A stretch of DNA of 64,000 nt from Candidatus Nomurabacteria bacterium (GTDB lineage: Bacteria; Patescibacteria; Paceibacteria; UBA9973). Position 1 is the stretch's first letter, and every line of letters begins with the position of its first letter. The notes beneath the pieces are model-generated. The model was given only the letters and a program-made list of their open reading frames with translations, did not search any database and had not been told where the DNA came from. The stretch covers positions 198,158-262,157 of the forward strand of contig JAPLXP010000003.1 of assembly GCA_026396015.1 (NCBI GenBank), written 5' to 3'. Position numbers and translations under genes: made by a program. Of this stretch, positions 1 through 8,504 are shown piece after piece.

Positions 1-313
1 CCTCATCATTTATAAATGAGATTGCGAACGATTGATTGCTGCCGTGGTCAGGGAATGGATTGAATCGTATTGTCTCTACACCGCGGATAGTCTTCTTCAT
101 CTTTTCATCTAGGTGTTCGAGGTGCTTGTTTATCTCTCTCTGGGTGATCTCTAGATTCTCTGTGTGTTTTCCGAGTGTGTACATCACATCCTCGAGGTCT
201 TTTGCTTTTGTTCCCATAAATAACCTCTTTAATCTAATATGCAAGTACGTAATCCATCCGAGGAGGATGACAATAAAAAATGCAAGTATATAGATAAGGA
301 TAGTAATACTCAT
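1..313 (-). CDS. DUF4446 family membrane-anchored protein (3' end cut by window edge)
   Basis: The reading frame on the minus strand starts at the ATG complementary to 311-313 and is open to the window edge, giving 104 residues. An N-terminal membrane helix (MSITILIYILAFFIVILLGW) is followed by a charged helical stretch with a KDLEDVMYTLGKH motif and then RFNPFPDHGSNQSFAISFIND, the signature of the DUF4446 family of small anchored proteins found in Firmicutes and CPR bacteria. The function of the family is unknown. The protein should sit on the inner face of the membrane or be anchored outward; topology cannot be settled here. Family assignment rests on the conserved NPF..GSNQSF block, which I recognise rather than computed. 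Confidence 0.8.
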   Translation of the reverse strand, partial: MSITILIYILAFFIVILLGWITYLHIRLKRLFMGTKAKDLEDVMYTLGKHTENLEITQREINKHLEHLDEKMKKTIRGVETIRFNPFPDHGSNQSFAISFINDE

Positions 314-360
314 AGATGCTTTGCAGTATACAACAAATAATGATTTTTTACAATGAGAAC

Positions 361-396
361 TTCCTCCCCTGCCAAGGGGAGGACTGAGGTGGGGTT
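361..396. repeat. Short GC-rich hairpin repeat upstream of the cysteine desulfurase gene
   Basis: Positions 363-382 (CCTCCCCTGCCAAGGGGAGG) form a perfect 8-bp stem hairpin followed by GACTGAGGTGGGG. It is far richer in GC than its surroundings. Similar CCTCCCC/GGGGAGG hairpins are scattered through many CPR genomes as far as I recall. It lies just upstream of the promoter hexamer of the next gene and could also end transcription arriving from upstream. Confidence 0.6.
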
Positions 397-417
397 TTGT
401 GCTATAGTGTATGCATA

Positions 418-1761
418 ATGTTTCGAAAGAGGAAAATCTATCTAGATTATGCATCTATGACACCTGTAGATAAAAAGGTGGTAAATCTCGTACACGAGGT
501 GAGTAAAAAGGCTACCGACAATCCTAATGCCATCCACTCTGGTGGTGTTTTTGCTCGTAGTATTGTAGAAGATGCACGCAAATCGGTGGCAAAGTCTATC
601 AATGCCCAGAGTGATGAGATATTCTTTTTAGGTTCAGGAACCGAGTCTGATGCATTAGCGATTTTAGGAGTAGTCAGAAATTTAAATAAAAAAGATTTCC
701 TTCCTCATATCGTCACTACAAATATAGAGCACAGTGCAGTACTTGAAAATTGTCGCTTACTTGAAGAACGCAGCGAAGCAGAAGTCACATATGTGAATGT
801 AGAGGAGAATGGAATAGTAGATCCAAAAAAAATCCGTGAGGCGATAAAGGGGAACACTGTCCTCGTATCTGTGATGTATGCCAACAATGAGATAGGTACA
901 ATACAGCCTATTCGTGAAATTGCAAAAGAAATCAGACATTATAAGAAACACAACGGGAATATGCACGAATTATTCGCGCTTTACCCGCAAGCGGGCTCCG
1001 ACGCGACTCATAATTCGTGCATATTCCCGTTGCTACATACCGATGCCGCACAAGCTATGAATTATCTAGACACTGACAACGTAGATAGACTAGGTGTAGA
1101 TATGATGTCTTTTAATAGTACAAAGATTTACGGACCCAAAGGTGTAGCTGTGCTCTATAAAAAAAGAGGGATAGAGTTATCGCCACTCTATGCTGGCGGT
1201 GGTCAGGAAGGTGGACTACGCTCTGGCACAGAGAATGTGGCTGCGATAGCAGGCATGGCGTTAGCATTAAAAAATACAAACAGAATTAAAGATATAGAAT
1301 ATTCTCGTCTGACAAAATTGCGCGATTATGCTATCGGTGAGATTCTCCGACTTTCTGAAAAATCAGGATACAAAATAATTTTAAATGGTGATATCGAGAA
1401 TAGATTGCCGAATAATATAAATATCACAGTAGAAGGTATTTCTAGTGAACTCCTTGTGATAGAGCTCGATGCGAAAGGGGTAGCAGTATCGGAGCGCTCT
1501 GCATGTAGTGCAGATAGCGATGATGGCTCACATGTGATACGAGCCATCCGAAATGTTGATGAAAAAAATCTTCAAAATTCTTTAAAAATTTCGCCCGCTT
1601 TACCCGCGAGCGGGCTCCGACACGGATCAAAATTTTCAAATAATTTTTCCGATTTAGATTCCGTACGCATTACCCTCGGCAGAGAGACAAAAAAGTCTGA
1701 TTTAGACTATCTAATTTCAACTCTTGAAAATATTTTAAATAAATATAAAAGTTGGAAATAA
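418..1761 (+). CDS. Cysteine desulfurase (NifS/IscS family) with two in-frame palindromic insertions
   Basis: A PLP-dependent fold type I enzyme that takes sulfur from cysteine for Fe-S clusters or tRNA thiolation. The N-terminus reads YLDYASMTPVD, the PLP lysine is Lys236 in STKIYGPKG (the usual His before Lys is Thr), and the sulfur-carrying cysteine is Cys363 in SERSACSAD. The start at 418 was preferred to an upstream TTG at 397 because TATAGT lies at 402-407 and the family N-terminus begins here. At 447 residues the protein is about 50-60 longer than usual; the excess is two segments, residues about 178-205 and 383-413, each encoded by a palindromic element (see repeats at 951 and 1566). 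They fall just before HTDAAQA and just before SVRITLGR, both surface-loop positions. No partner scaffold gene is adjacent. Confidence 0.9.
   Translation: MFRKRKIYLDYASMTPVDKKVVNLVHEVSKKATDNPNAIHSGGVFARSIVEDARKSVAKSINAQSDEIFFLGSGTESDALAILGVVRNLNKKDFLPHIVTTNIEHSAVLENCRLLEERSEAEVTYVNVEENGIVDPKKIREAIKGNTVLVSVMYANNEIGTIQPIREIAKEIRHYKKHNGNMHELFALYPQAGSDATHNSCIFPLLHTDAAQAMNYLDTDNVDRLGVDMMSFNSTKIYGPKGVAVLYKKRGIELSPLYAGGGQEGGLRSGTENVAAIAGMALALKNTNRIKDIEYSRLTKLRDYAIGEILRLSEKSGYKIILNGDIENRLPNNINITVEGISSELLVIELDAKGVAVSERSACSADSDDGSHVIRAIRNVDEKNLQNSLKISPALPASGLRHGSKFSNNFSDLDSVRITLGRETKKSDLDYLISTLENILNKYKSWK
951..1032. repeat. Palindromic insertion, family A copy 1, inside the cysteine desulfurase gene
   Basis: Two perfect 23-bp arms (951-973 starting CAACGGGAATATGCACG, and its exact reverse complement at 1010-1032) enclose a 36-bp core containing CTTTACCCGCAAGCGGGC and TCCGACGCGA. 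The core is shared with the copies at 1566 and 44631; the arms are not. Its length keeps the reading frame open. Confidence 0.9.
1566..1655. repeat. Palindromic insertion, family A copy 2, inside the cysteine desulfurase gene
   Basis: The core at 1594-1627 (CCCGCTTTACCCGCGAGCGG then GCTCCGACACGG) matches the family. The arms at 1566-1593 and 1628-1655 are inverted copies of each other with about six mismatches in 28 and are unrelated to the arms of the other copies. It encodes the segment around PALPASGLRHGSK. Confidence 0.85.
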
Positions 1762-1789
1762 GCTTGACCGCTATGTTATACTGTATAGT

Positions 1790-2353
1790 ATGGATATTAA
1801 AGATTTAAACAAAACACAGCTTATATTACTCACATTACTCATTACGTTTGTAGTGTCTATTGCTACTGGTATCGTGACTGTATCTTTGATGCAAAAAATG
1901 CCAACCAATGCCACAGCGACTATCAACAATGTGATTCAGAGAACTATCGAGAAAGTTACTACTTCTGCTCCTGCACCTACTACTCAAACTGGAAATAGTA
2001 ATATCAATTTATCTGATAATGCTGTATTGGTACCGATCTATAATAAAGATTTTGTCCAAGTTGATACTAAAAATGTTCCAGCTGGTGTAGTAGTAGATCC
2101 GATGAAGCCTACTACAGAAGGTGTTATCATTTCTGATTCAGGACTCATCCTTGTAGATTCTGCAAATTTGGATAAAGAAGAAAATATTTATAAAGTTGTT
2201 CTTGGTAAAGAATTATTTGATACTCAGATTATAAAGAGATTTTCAAATGGATTTGTAATAATGCAAATTAAATCAAAAACAAAAGTAATAGATACTACAG
2301 CTGACACAAAAAAAATAGATCAAAATCCAGTAGATAATTCAGTAAAACAATAG
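1790..2353 (+). CDS. Membrane-anchored protein resembling the N-terminus of CPR trypsin-like proteases
   Basis: A 187-residue protein. It opens with LNKTQLILLTLLITFVVSIA and continues through one membrane helix into a Thr/Ala-rich linker and NNVIQRTIEKVTT. The same opening is familiar from HtrA-like proteases of Parcubacteria, but here the C-terminal 110 residues show no catalytic His/Asp/Ser motif (no GNSGG), so this is either a shortened paralogue or a non-catalytic extracytoplasmic protein. TATACT at 1777-1782 lies 7 nt before the ATG, consistent with a leaderless transcript. The gene follows the cysteine desulfurase by 28 bp. Function unknown. Confidence 0.7.
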   Translation: MDIKDLNKTQLILLTLLITFVVSIATGIVTVSLMQKMPTNATATINNVIQRTIEKVTTSAPAPTTQTGNSNINLSDNAVLVPIYNKDFVQVDTKNVPAGVVVDPMKPTTEGVIISDSGLILVDSANLDKEENIYKVVLGKELFDTQIIKRFSNGFVIMQIKSKTKVIDTTADTKKIDQNPVDNSVKQ

Positions 2354-2444
2354 AATTTTATTTGCCCGGTCTGTAATATTAAATTTAAAAATAATTAATG
2401 CGCAGCGCATATTTATATATGTGTGATGTGATTCATAAAAACCA

Positions 2445-5144
2445 ATGCCCCCATTCAATCATTTTACAACAAAAGCAAAAGAGGCGATTCGTAAAGCTCA
2501 TGAGCTAGCTATCGAGAGAGGTCAGAATCATGTGAATGGTCTGCATCTACTCACTGCACTGCTCGTGCAAGAGGATTCACTTATCATATCTATCTTGGAA
2601 AAGATGGATATTGATACATTGCTACTCATCGATACAGTAGCAGAGATTATCGAGAATCCAGAAGCTCGCAATACTGTGTCTCCGTCTTATCAAATATATC
2701 TGACTCCAGATCTCGCATCAGCAATAGAGAATTCTAGTAAGGTCGCTGTCACACTCAAGGATGAATTCGTATCTACAGAGCATCTATTTATATCACTATT
2801 GGAAACTGCAGGTGAGGCCCGCGAGATGCTAGGCCGATTCAAAATAGAAAAGGATAAAGTTATAAATATCTTAGAGATGTTCCGCAAGGAAAATATCACA
2901 GATACTGGATCTTCAAAAAAGCCAAAGCTTCTCACAAAATTCACTCGCAGCCTGACCCGGCTCGCACGTGAGGATAAACTCGATCCAGTCATCGGTCGTG
3001 ATACAGAGATCATGCGCCTTATGCAGATATTATCTCGTCGTACAAAAAACAATCCGATACTAATAGGTGAAGCTGGTACTGGCAAGACTGCAGTAGCAGA
3101 GGCTCTAGCACTACGTATCGCCAAGGGTGATGTACCCGAGAGTCTTCGCGATAAAGAAGTCGTATCTCTTGATCTAGGATTGCTACTCGCTGGTACAAAA
3201 TATCGCGGTGAATTCGAAGAGCGCCTACGCGGAATCATGAAGGAGATAGAAAAGACTGATGGGAAAATAATTTTATTTATCGATGAGATTCATACTATCG
3301 TCGGGGCAGGTAGCTCCGAGGGGTCACTGGATGCTTCGAATATGCTAAAGCCTGCACTGGCTCGTGGAGAGCTGCATGCGATCGGTGCGACGACTTTGAA
3401 GGAGTATCAAAAGCATATCGAAAAAGATCCAGCACTCGCACGTAGATTCCAGCCGATCTTTATCGACGAGCCATCTACTGATGATGCGATAGCAATACTT
3501 CGAGGACTAAAAGAAAAATATGAATTATTCCATGGTGTACGTATTACAGACGAGGCGATCATCGCTGCTGTGAATTTCTCTACACGATATATCACAGGTA
3601 GATATCTACCAGACAAAGCTGTCGACCTTATCGACGAGGCTTCTTCTGCATTGAAGATATCACTGGAGAACAAGCCACAAGCCTTAGAAGAATCACATCG
3701 CAAGATTATGCGTCTCGAGATTGAAAAGGAAGCTCTCTCAAAAGATATCGGATTGGAATCACATACTACAAAAGAAGACAAGGACGCAAAAGCTCGTATC
3801 AAGGAGATCGATGGCGAGATAGCGAACCTAAAAGAAAAAACAAAAGAGCTAGAACTGAAATGGAAAAATGAAAAGGATACAGTCGTAGAGATTCGTGCAA
3901 TCAAAAAAGAATTGGAGACTTTGCGTTTTGAAGCGGACAATGCCGAGATGCGTGGAGACTTAGCTCGTGTAGCAGAGATCCGATACGGACAGATTCCTGA
4001 TTTCCAAAAAGATCTAGATGCTAAATTAGCAAGATTAAAGAAGCTTCAAAAATCTCGCCGAATATTGAAGGAGGAGATCACGACAGAAGATATAGCAGAA
4101 GTTGTATCACGATGGACAGGTGTGCCACTATCTAGGATGCTCGAGGAGGAGCGTAGCAAGCTTGCCCATATGGAGGACCAGATAAAGAAGAGAGTCGTCG
4201 GTCAAGATGAAGCAATCAAAAAGATTTCAGATGTCGTTCGTCGCAGTCGTGCTGGAATATCTGATCCAAACAAGCCAATCGGTTCATTTATCTTCCTAGG
4301 ACCTACTGGTGTAGGTAAGACTGAGCTGACAAAGGCATTAGCGCAATTTATGTTCGACGATGAGAAGTCACTCATACGTGTGGACATGTCTGAATACATG
4401 GAGCGTCACAGTGTATCCAAGCTCGTAGGTTCACCGCCAGGATATGTAGGCTACGATGAATCAGGACAGCTCACAGAGCAGGTCCGCCATCGTCCATACT
4501 CTGTAGTACTCTTTGATGAGATTGAAAAAGCTCATCCTGAGGTATTCAATATCTTGCTCCAGGTCCTAGACGAGGGCAAGCTCACTGATTCCAAGGGACG
4601 CACAGTGAATTTCAAAAATACAATCATCATCATGACTTCAAATATTGGTTCTCATTTGATTGAAAAGATGGAGAGTATCGGATTCAATACGAATACAGTA
4701 AAAGAGGATTATCAAAATACAAAAGACAAAGTACTCGCAAGTTTGAAGGATCACTTCCGTCCTGAATTCCTAAATCGTCTCGATGATATTGTAGTCTTTG
4801 ATGTATTGTCTCAAGAAGTCATCCGCAATATTGTATCTATCAAGATCGATGTCATCCGTGTACGACTACTGGCAAAGGGGATAGATCTCGAGATATCAGA
4901 CGATGCGATGGATTATCTATCACGCGAGGGATACAATCCGCACTATGGTGCACGACCGCTCGGCCGCCTGATACAGAACAAGATTCTCAACCATGTCGCA
5001 TCATTCATTATTGAAAAAGGTGTGAACAAGGGTGACACAGTCTATGTGACACTCCGAGATTCAGAGCTAGTGATCGATATGAAAAAGAAAAAGATTAAAT
5101 CCAATCTAAAAGTCTCAAAGCCAAGCCCGTATACAGCGAAATAA
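2445..5144 (+). CDS. clpC: ATP-dependent Clp protease ATPase subunit ClpC/ClpA
   Basis: A two-ring AAA+ unfoldase of 899 residues that feeds proteins to ClpP. In order: Clp-N repeats (about 1-150), NBD1 with Walker A GEAGTGKT near residue 208 and Walker B ILFIDEIHT, a coiled-coil middle domain (about 410-530), NBD2 with Walker A GPTGVGKT near 619 and Walker B VVLFDEIEKAHP, and the C-terminal D2 domain (YNPHYGARPLGRLIQ). An IGF tripeptide in the loop MESIGFNTN is the expected ClpP-docking element. The coiled-coil middle domain and two rings place it in the ClpC/ClpA group; N-domain and IGF loop rule out ClpB. No ClpP gene is in the window. There is no Shine-Dalgarno before the ATG. Confidence 0.95.
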   Translation: MPPFNHFTTKAKEAIRKAHELAIERGQNHVNGLHLLTALLVQEDSLIISILEKMDIDTLLLIDTVAEIIENPEARNTVSPSYQIYLTPDLASAIENSSKVAVTLKDEFVSTEHLFISLLETAGEAREMLGRFKIEKDKVINILEMFRKENITDTGSSKKPKLLTKFTRSLTRLAREDKLDPVIGRDTEIMRLMQILSRRTKNNPILIGEAGTGKTAVAEALALRIAKGDVPESLRDKEVVSLDLGLLLAGTKYRGEFEERLRGIMKEIEKTDGKIILFIDEIHTIVGAGSSEGSLDASNMLKPALARGELHAIGATTLKEYQKHIEKDPALARRFQPIFIDEPSTDDAIAILRGLKEKYELFHGVRITDEAIIAAVNFSTRYITGRYLPDKAVDLIDEASSALKISLENKPQALEESHRKIMRLEIEKEALSKDIGLESHTTKEDKDAKARIKEIDGEIANLKEKTKELELKWKNEKDTVVEIRAIKKELETLRFEADNAEMRGDLARVAEIRYGQIPDFQKDLDAKLARLKKLQKSRRILKEEITTEDIAEVVSRWTGVPLSRMLEEERSKLAHMEDQIKKRVVGQDEAIKKISDVVRRSRAGISDPNKPIGSFIFLGPTGVGKTELTKALAQFMFDDEKSLIRVDMSEYMERHSVSKLVGSPPGYVGYDESGQLTEQVRHRPYSVVLFDEIEKAHPEVFNILLQVLDEGKLTDSKGRTVNFKNTIIIMTSNIGSHLIEKMESIGFNTNTVKEDYQNTKDKVLASLKDHFRPEFLNRLDDIVVFDVLSQEVIRNIVSIKIDVIRVRLLAKGIDLEISDDAMDYLSREGYNPHYGARPLGRLIQNKILNHVASFIIEKGVNKGDTVYVTLRDSELVIDMKKKKIKSNLKVSKPSPYTAK

Positions 5145-5146
5145 AT

Positions 5147-5177
5147 AAAAACCCACGAATTGATTCGTGGGTTTTTA
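5147..5177 (+). terminator. Intrinsic terminator of clpC
   Basis: AACCCACGAAT, loop TGA, ATTCGTGGGTT-type stem followed by five T residues, directly after the clpC stop. Confidence 0.85.
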
Positions 5178-5256
5178 TTTTGTTGACTCTTTTTTAAAAA
5201 GGAGTATTGTTAGATATAAATTTCTTATTTTCAAAATTTTTAAACAATTTAAAGTT

Positions 5257-5451
5257 ATGTCAGACACTACTAAAAAAGATGCTTTGAATAAAAAAGCTCG
5301 AAAGAACAAATTTTCATCAATAATTGTAAAAGATATTCCTACGGGAATTGAAGATCTAAAACATGAACAGCATTCAGCTGTTGATGGAAACACTAAAATC
5401 AAAGGGTGTAAAGAACCTGTGCAAATAATTGTTAAACCAAAGAAAAAATAA
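5257..5451 (+). CDS. Small basic hypothetical protein
   Basis: A 64-residue Lys-rich peptide (MSDTTKKDALNKKARKNKF...) with no membrane segment and no recognisable domain; it ends VKPKKK. The ATG at 5257 is taken because the longer frame from 5167 would begin inside the clpC terminator. The 5' leader is AT-rich without a Shine-Dalgarno. Composition matches the AT-rich intergenic DNA, so it may be a lineage-specific gene; it has no recognised homologues. Confidence 0.45.
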   Translation: MSDTTKKDALNKKARKNKFSSIIVKDIPTGIEDLKHEQHSAVDGNTKIKGCKEPVQIIVKPKKK

Positions 5452-5464
5452 AAAGTAGTACATT

Positions 5465-5641
5465 ATGAAAAAAATAGCAGCATATTTAGCTAGTGTGTTT
5501 TCTTTTGGGAAAAGTTTTATTTTTCAACCCAATATACTGAGTAGAAATGTTTATTTTCAACAAAGTAAATCCAGGAGAATTATTTCAAAAGATCACAAGC
5601 AAGTGGTCCTAAAAAGAAAACAAGGAGACATAGGTAAATAG
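5465..5641 (+). CDS. Very small hypothetical basic peptide
   Basis: A 58-codon frame from ATG 5465 to TAG 5641. The start MKKIAAYLASVFSFGKSFIF looks like a membrane or export signal, followed by a Lys/Arg-rich tail (SRRIISKDHKQVVLKRKQGD). It begins 13 bp after the preceding small gene and ends just before a terminator, so the two could share a transcript. No family recognised; coding status is plausible only. Confidence 0.35.
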   Translation: MKKIAAYLASVFSFGKSFIFQPNILSRNVYFQQSKSRRIISKDHKQVVLKRKQGDIGK

Positions 5642-5662
5642 GAATATTTACAAAATTGTATT

Positions 5663-5694
5663 AAAAATCGTAGTATTTTACTACGATTTTTTTG
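5663..5694 (+). terminator. Intrinsic terminator after the two small ORFs
   Basis: AAATCGTAGTA, TTT, TACTACGATTT stem followed by a run of T; ends the transcript before tRNA-Tyr. Confidence 0.8.
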
Positions 5695-5735
5695 TTGTTG
5701 AAAAATTATAATAAAAAGTGTATAGTACCCTGTAT

Positions 5736-5818
5736 GCGTCGGTGGTGGAGTGGTCTATCACAACAGACTGTAAATCTGTCGGCTTCGGCCTTCGTTGGTT
5801 CGAATCCAACCCGGCGCA
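5736..5818 (+). tRNA. tRNA-Tyr(GTA)
   Basis: The acceptor stem GCGTCGG pairs with CCGGCGC, the anticodon arm is ACAGA-CTGTAAA-TCTGT (anticodon GTA), and a long variable arm and the T arm TTGG-TTCGAAT-CCAA follow. The discriminator is A at 5818 and the 3' CCA is not encoded, so a CCA-adding enzyme is needed. A -10-like TATAGT sits about 9 nt upstream and a terminator follows at once, so the tRNA is transcribed alone. Confidence 0.95.
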
Positions 5819-5822
5819 CAAT

Positions 5823-5848
5823 AAAAAACGGCTTAGGCCGTTTTTTTT
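5823..5848 (+). terminator. Intrinsic terminator of tRNA-Tyr
   Basis: AAACGGC, TTA, GCCGTTT stem followed by eight T residues. Confidence 0.85.
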
Positions 5849-5878
5849 GTTTTTGTATTTTTATGTTAAAATACACGC

Positions 5879-6913
5879 ATGTCACAACTATACAGCAATT
5901 CAATATTTTGGGTGGATGTTGATAAGATAAAACCCAACCCATTTCAGCCTCGTCGTGAATTCGAAGAGGCAAGATTAAAGGACTTAGCAGACTCTATCCG
6001 CCAATATGGCATACTCCAGCCGCTCACAGTATCCCGTGTGGAGGTAGTAAAAGAGGATGGTGGTATTGCTGTAGAATACGAGCTTATCGCTGGTGAGCGC
6101 CGTCTCCGAGCTTCAAAGCTAGCAGGTGTCGCCCAGGTACCTGTGGTCATCCGTATTGGAGATGACAACATGGCAAAGCTTGAATTGGCTATCATTGAAA
6201 ATCTTCAACGTGAAGATCTAAACGCAGTAGAGCGTGCACGAGCATTCTTCCGATTAGTAGAAGAGTTTAAATTCACTCATGGTCAGGTTGGTACAAAGGT
6301 AGGCAAGAGTCGTGAATATGTGTCCAACACTCTGCGCCTCCTATCATTGCCACAAGAAGTCCTAGACGCATTATCTGCACGCAGAATTACCGAAGGTCAT
6401 ACTAGACCTATCATGATGCTCGCAGACAAGCCTGAGGAGCAGATGGTTCTGTTCAAAGAGATAATATTTAAAAAGATGAATGTGCGTGATGCAGAAAAAT
6501 ATGCACGCCGTATAGCTGTAGATCGTGTACGTAACAAGGAATATATTCTTGATCCAGAATTACTAGAGATGGAGGTACACCTAGCTGAGGCATTAGGTAC
6601 ACGTGTCCATGTAGAAAAGAGTCAGAATGGCGGACAGATCACAATTGATTTCTTTACAAATGAAGATTTGAGAAATATTCTTGAGGTGATGAAAGGAGTA
6701 GAGTCAAAAGGTAAGAGTCCTACTGAGATGCTGGATCGTCACATCGAATCTGTCGGCGGAATAGAGACTTTGATACCAAGCGTCAACAATCCTGCTGTTC
6801 TTGCTGTCAGTGATATAGAGGCAGAGCAGATCGAGATGCTAGACGATAGAGATGAAAAAGAAAAGCAGGTTGTAGAAGAAGAATTGTATAACATAAAAAA
6901 TTTCTCACTATAA
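5879..6913 (+). CDS. parB: ParB/Spo0J chromosome-partitioning protein
   Basis: A 344-residue ParB-family CTPase that binds parS and loads the partition complex. The ParB N-terminal domain carries IKPNPFQPRREF (about 15-27), GERRLRASKLAG (the CTP-binding region) and ENLQREDLNAVERA; the helix-turn-helix is FKFTHGQVGTKVGKSREYVS (about 130-150). The C-terminal 100 residues are acidic and probably dimerise. TAAAAT ends exactly 6 nt before the ATG, so the mRNA is probably leaderless. No parA lies next to it, which is unusual, and no full parS was found in the window. Confidence 0.95.
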   Translation: MSQLYSNSIFWVDVDKIKPNPFQPRREFEEARLKDLADSIRQYGILQPLTVSRVEVVKEDGGIAVEYELIAGERRLRASKLAGVAQVPVVIRIGDDNMAKLELAIIENLQREDLNAVERARAFFRLVEEFKFTHGQVGTKVGKSREYVSNTLRLLSLPQEVLDALSARRITEGHTRPIMMLADKPEEQMVLFKEIIFKKMNVRDAEKYARRIAVDRVRNKEYILDPELLEMEVHLAEALGTRVHVEKSQNGGQITIDFFTNEDLRNILEVMKGVESKGKSPTEMLDRHIESVGGIETLIPSVNNPAVLAVSDIEAEQIEMLDDRDEKEKQVVEEELYNIKNFSL

Positions 6914-6918
6914 AAATA

Positions 6919-6963
6919 AAAATCCCCGCCACAACTTTGTAAATGTTGGCGGGGATTTTTATT
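6919..6963. terminator. Bidirectional terminator between parB and relA/spoT
   Basis: A hairpin with arms AAAATCCCCGCCA and TGGCGGGGATTTTT has A-runs and T-runs on both sides, so it can serve the convergent genes parB and relA/spoT. Confidence 0.85.
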
Positions 6964-6964
6964 T

Positions 6965-8440
6965 TTAGAATTTTGCAAACGATCTGAATTTTGATAGGAG
7001 ACTATTTTGTCTTAAATATGTATTGATATGTTTCTTTGCCATACTAGTCTTGGCATATTCTAGCCATTTTGACGATGGATTAGTATTTGGATTCACAGTG
7101 ATCTCTACTATATCGCGACTTGCGAGCTTTGTACCTAGACTAGCATTTTTATTATTTATCAGTCCATTCTGCGCATGATTGCCAATGTCTGAGTGAATAG
7201 CATATGCAAAGTCTATGACAGTAGCACCCTCTGGTAGGTCTACTACATCACCTCTGGGTGTGAACACGAATATTCTATCTTTGAACAGATCCATCTGCAG
7301 GTGCTGAAGGAATTTTTCTGGATCATCTACTGTCTTGTGTAGCTCTTGGAGTTGGGATAGCCATTCAAATTTCCTATCCTTACTACCTTTGATTGTAAAA
7401 TTCTTGCCACCTGTCTCTTTGTAAATAAAGTGTGCAGCGATACCATATACAGCTTCGGCATGCATCTCTGGTGTTCGTATCTGTACCTCTACTACTCCAC
7501 CAGTCCCAGTGAATATTGTAGTATGTAGTGATCTGTATCCATTTGGCTTTGGTGTAGCTATATAGTCCTTGATGCGTCCTGGAAGAGGATTCCATATACT
7601 ATGAACTATTCCTAGTGTTCGGTAGCAGTCCTCGATATTGTCCACGATCACACGTAGTGCGACTACATCGTAAATCTTTTCAATATCTAGATTATATTTT
7701 ACTAGTTTATTCCAAAGACTGTATTTATACTTTTCACGACGACTGATTTCTACTATATGAATTTTTTGATTTTTTAATTCGTCTGTCAGTTTATCTGTAA
7801 CAAGATCCAAATCTTTTGTATTGTCGAATTTTGTATTAGCGAGAATTTCCTGAAGCTTTTTGTATTCCTCTGGGTATGCATAGGGGAATGCAGCATCTTC
7901 GAGGTTACCCTTTAGATTGTTCATACCTATGCGGTCCGCAAGTCGTGCGTGAATCTCGATAGTCTCCAATGCGATTCTCTTTCTCTTATCTATCCGTACG
8001 TGTTCGAGAGTCTGTACATTGTGCAGTCTGTCTGCTAATTTGATGATTAATATTCGCAAGTCATCCGCCATCGCCATAAAGAATTTGCGTAGGGATTCTA
8101 CGTGTCGTGCGTGACCTTGGTATTTTACTTTTCCAAGCTTGGTCACACCATTTACGAGCTTTACTATCTCTTCACCAAATTCTTCGACTAACTTTTCCTC
8201 CGGAGTATCTGTGTCTTCTAGTACGTCATGCAGGAATCCTGCAGCTATAGTCTTGGCATCCATACCAAAATGAGCCAGATTCTTTGCAGTAGCGAATACG
8301 TGAATAAAGTATGGCTCACCACTTTTTCGGAGTTGGTCTTTATGGGCCTCATGTGCTACATCATAGGCTTTTTGGATTAAAGCCTTATCTTTTGCATCCA
8401 ATTTAGATGTCTGATTGTAGATTTCATTGATGTCTAACAT
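6965..8440 (-). CDS. Bifunctional (p)ppGpp synthetase/hydrolase, RelA/SpoT family
   Basis: Makes and degrades the stringent-response alarmone. The N-terminal HD hydrolase domain has HDVLEDT (about 70) and an intact DRLHNVQTL; the synthetase domain has GRIKDYIATPKPNGYRSLHT (about 290-310) and EVQIRTPEMHAEAVYG; a TGS domain follows (FVFTPRGDVVDLPEGATVID). At 491 residues it lacks the C-terminal zinc-finger and ACT domains of long Rel proteins (700+), so ribosome-dependent activation may be reduced. TATACT lies about 8 nt before the ATG. The same compact architecture is common in reduced genomes. Confidence 0.93.
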   Translation of the reverse strand: MLDINEIYNQTSKLDAKDKALIQKAYDVAHEAHKDQLRKSGEPYFIHVFATAKNLAHFGMDAKTIAAGFLHDVLEDTDTPEEKLVEEFGEEIVKLVNGVTKLGKVKYQGHARHVESLRKFFMAMADDLRILIIKLADRLHNVQTLEHVRIDKRKRIALETIEIHARLADRIGMNNLKGNLEDAAFPYAYPEEYKKLQEILANTKFDNTKDLDLVTDKLTDELKNQKIHIVEISRREKYKYSLWNKLVKYNLDIEKIYDVVALRVIVDNIEDCYRTLGIVHSIWNPLPGRIKDYIATPKPNGYRSLHTTIFTGTGGVVEVQIRTPEMHAEAVYGIAAHFIYKETGGKNFTIKGSKDRKFEWLSQLQELHKTVDDPEKFLQHLQMDLFKDRIFVFTPRGDVVDLPEGATVIDFAYAIHSDIGNHAQNGLINNKNASLGTKLASRDIVEITVNPNTNPSSKWLEYAKTSMAKKHINTYLRQNSLLSKFRSFAKF

Positions 8441-8471
8441 ATATATAGAGTATATATGAATAAATAAAAAA

Positions 8472-8503
8472 TAAAAGAGCCCGACATGGGGCCGGACTTT
8501 TTT
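8472..8503 (-). terminator. Intrinsic terminator of topA
   Basis: Read on the minus strand, AAAAGTCCGGCCCCATGTCG then GGCTCTTTT forms a stem-loop immediately after the topA stop codon. Confidence 0.75.
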
Positions 8504-8504
8504 A

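Noticed and set aside
36..293. Plus-strand reading frame at the left edge
   Set aside because: It is antisense to the DUF4446 coding sequence, which has clear family motifs; no domain on the plus strand.
2690..3940. Long minus-strand frames inside clpC
   Set aside because: Ser/Arg-rich translations antisense to conserved AAA+ motifs; shadows of codon usage.
5692..5972. Open frames on both strands over tRNA-Tyr
   Set aside because: They run straight through the tRNA and its terminator and have no start signals.
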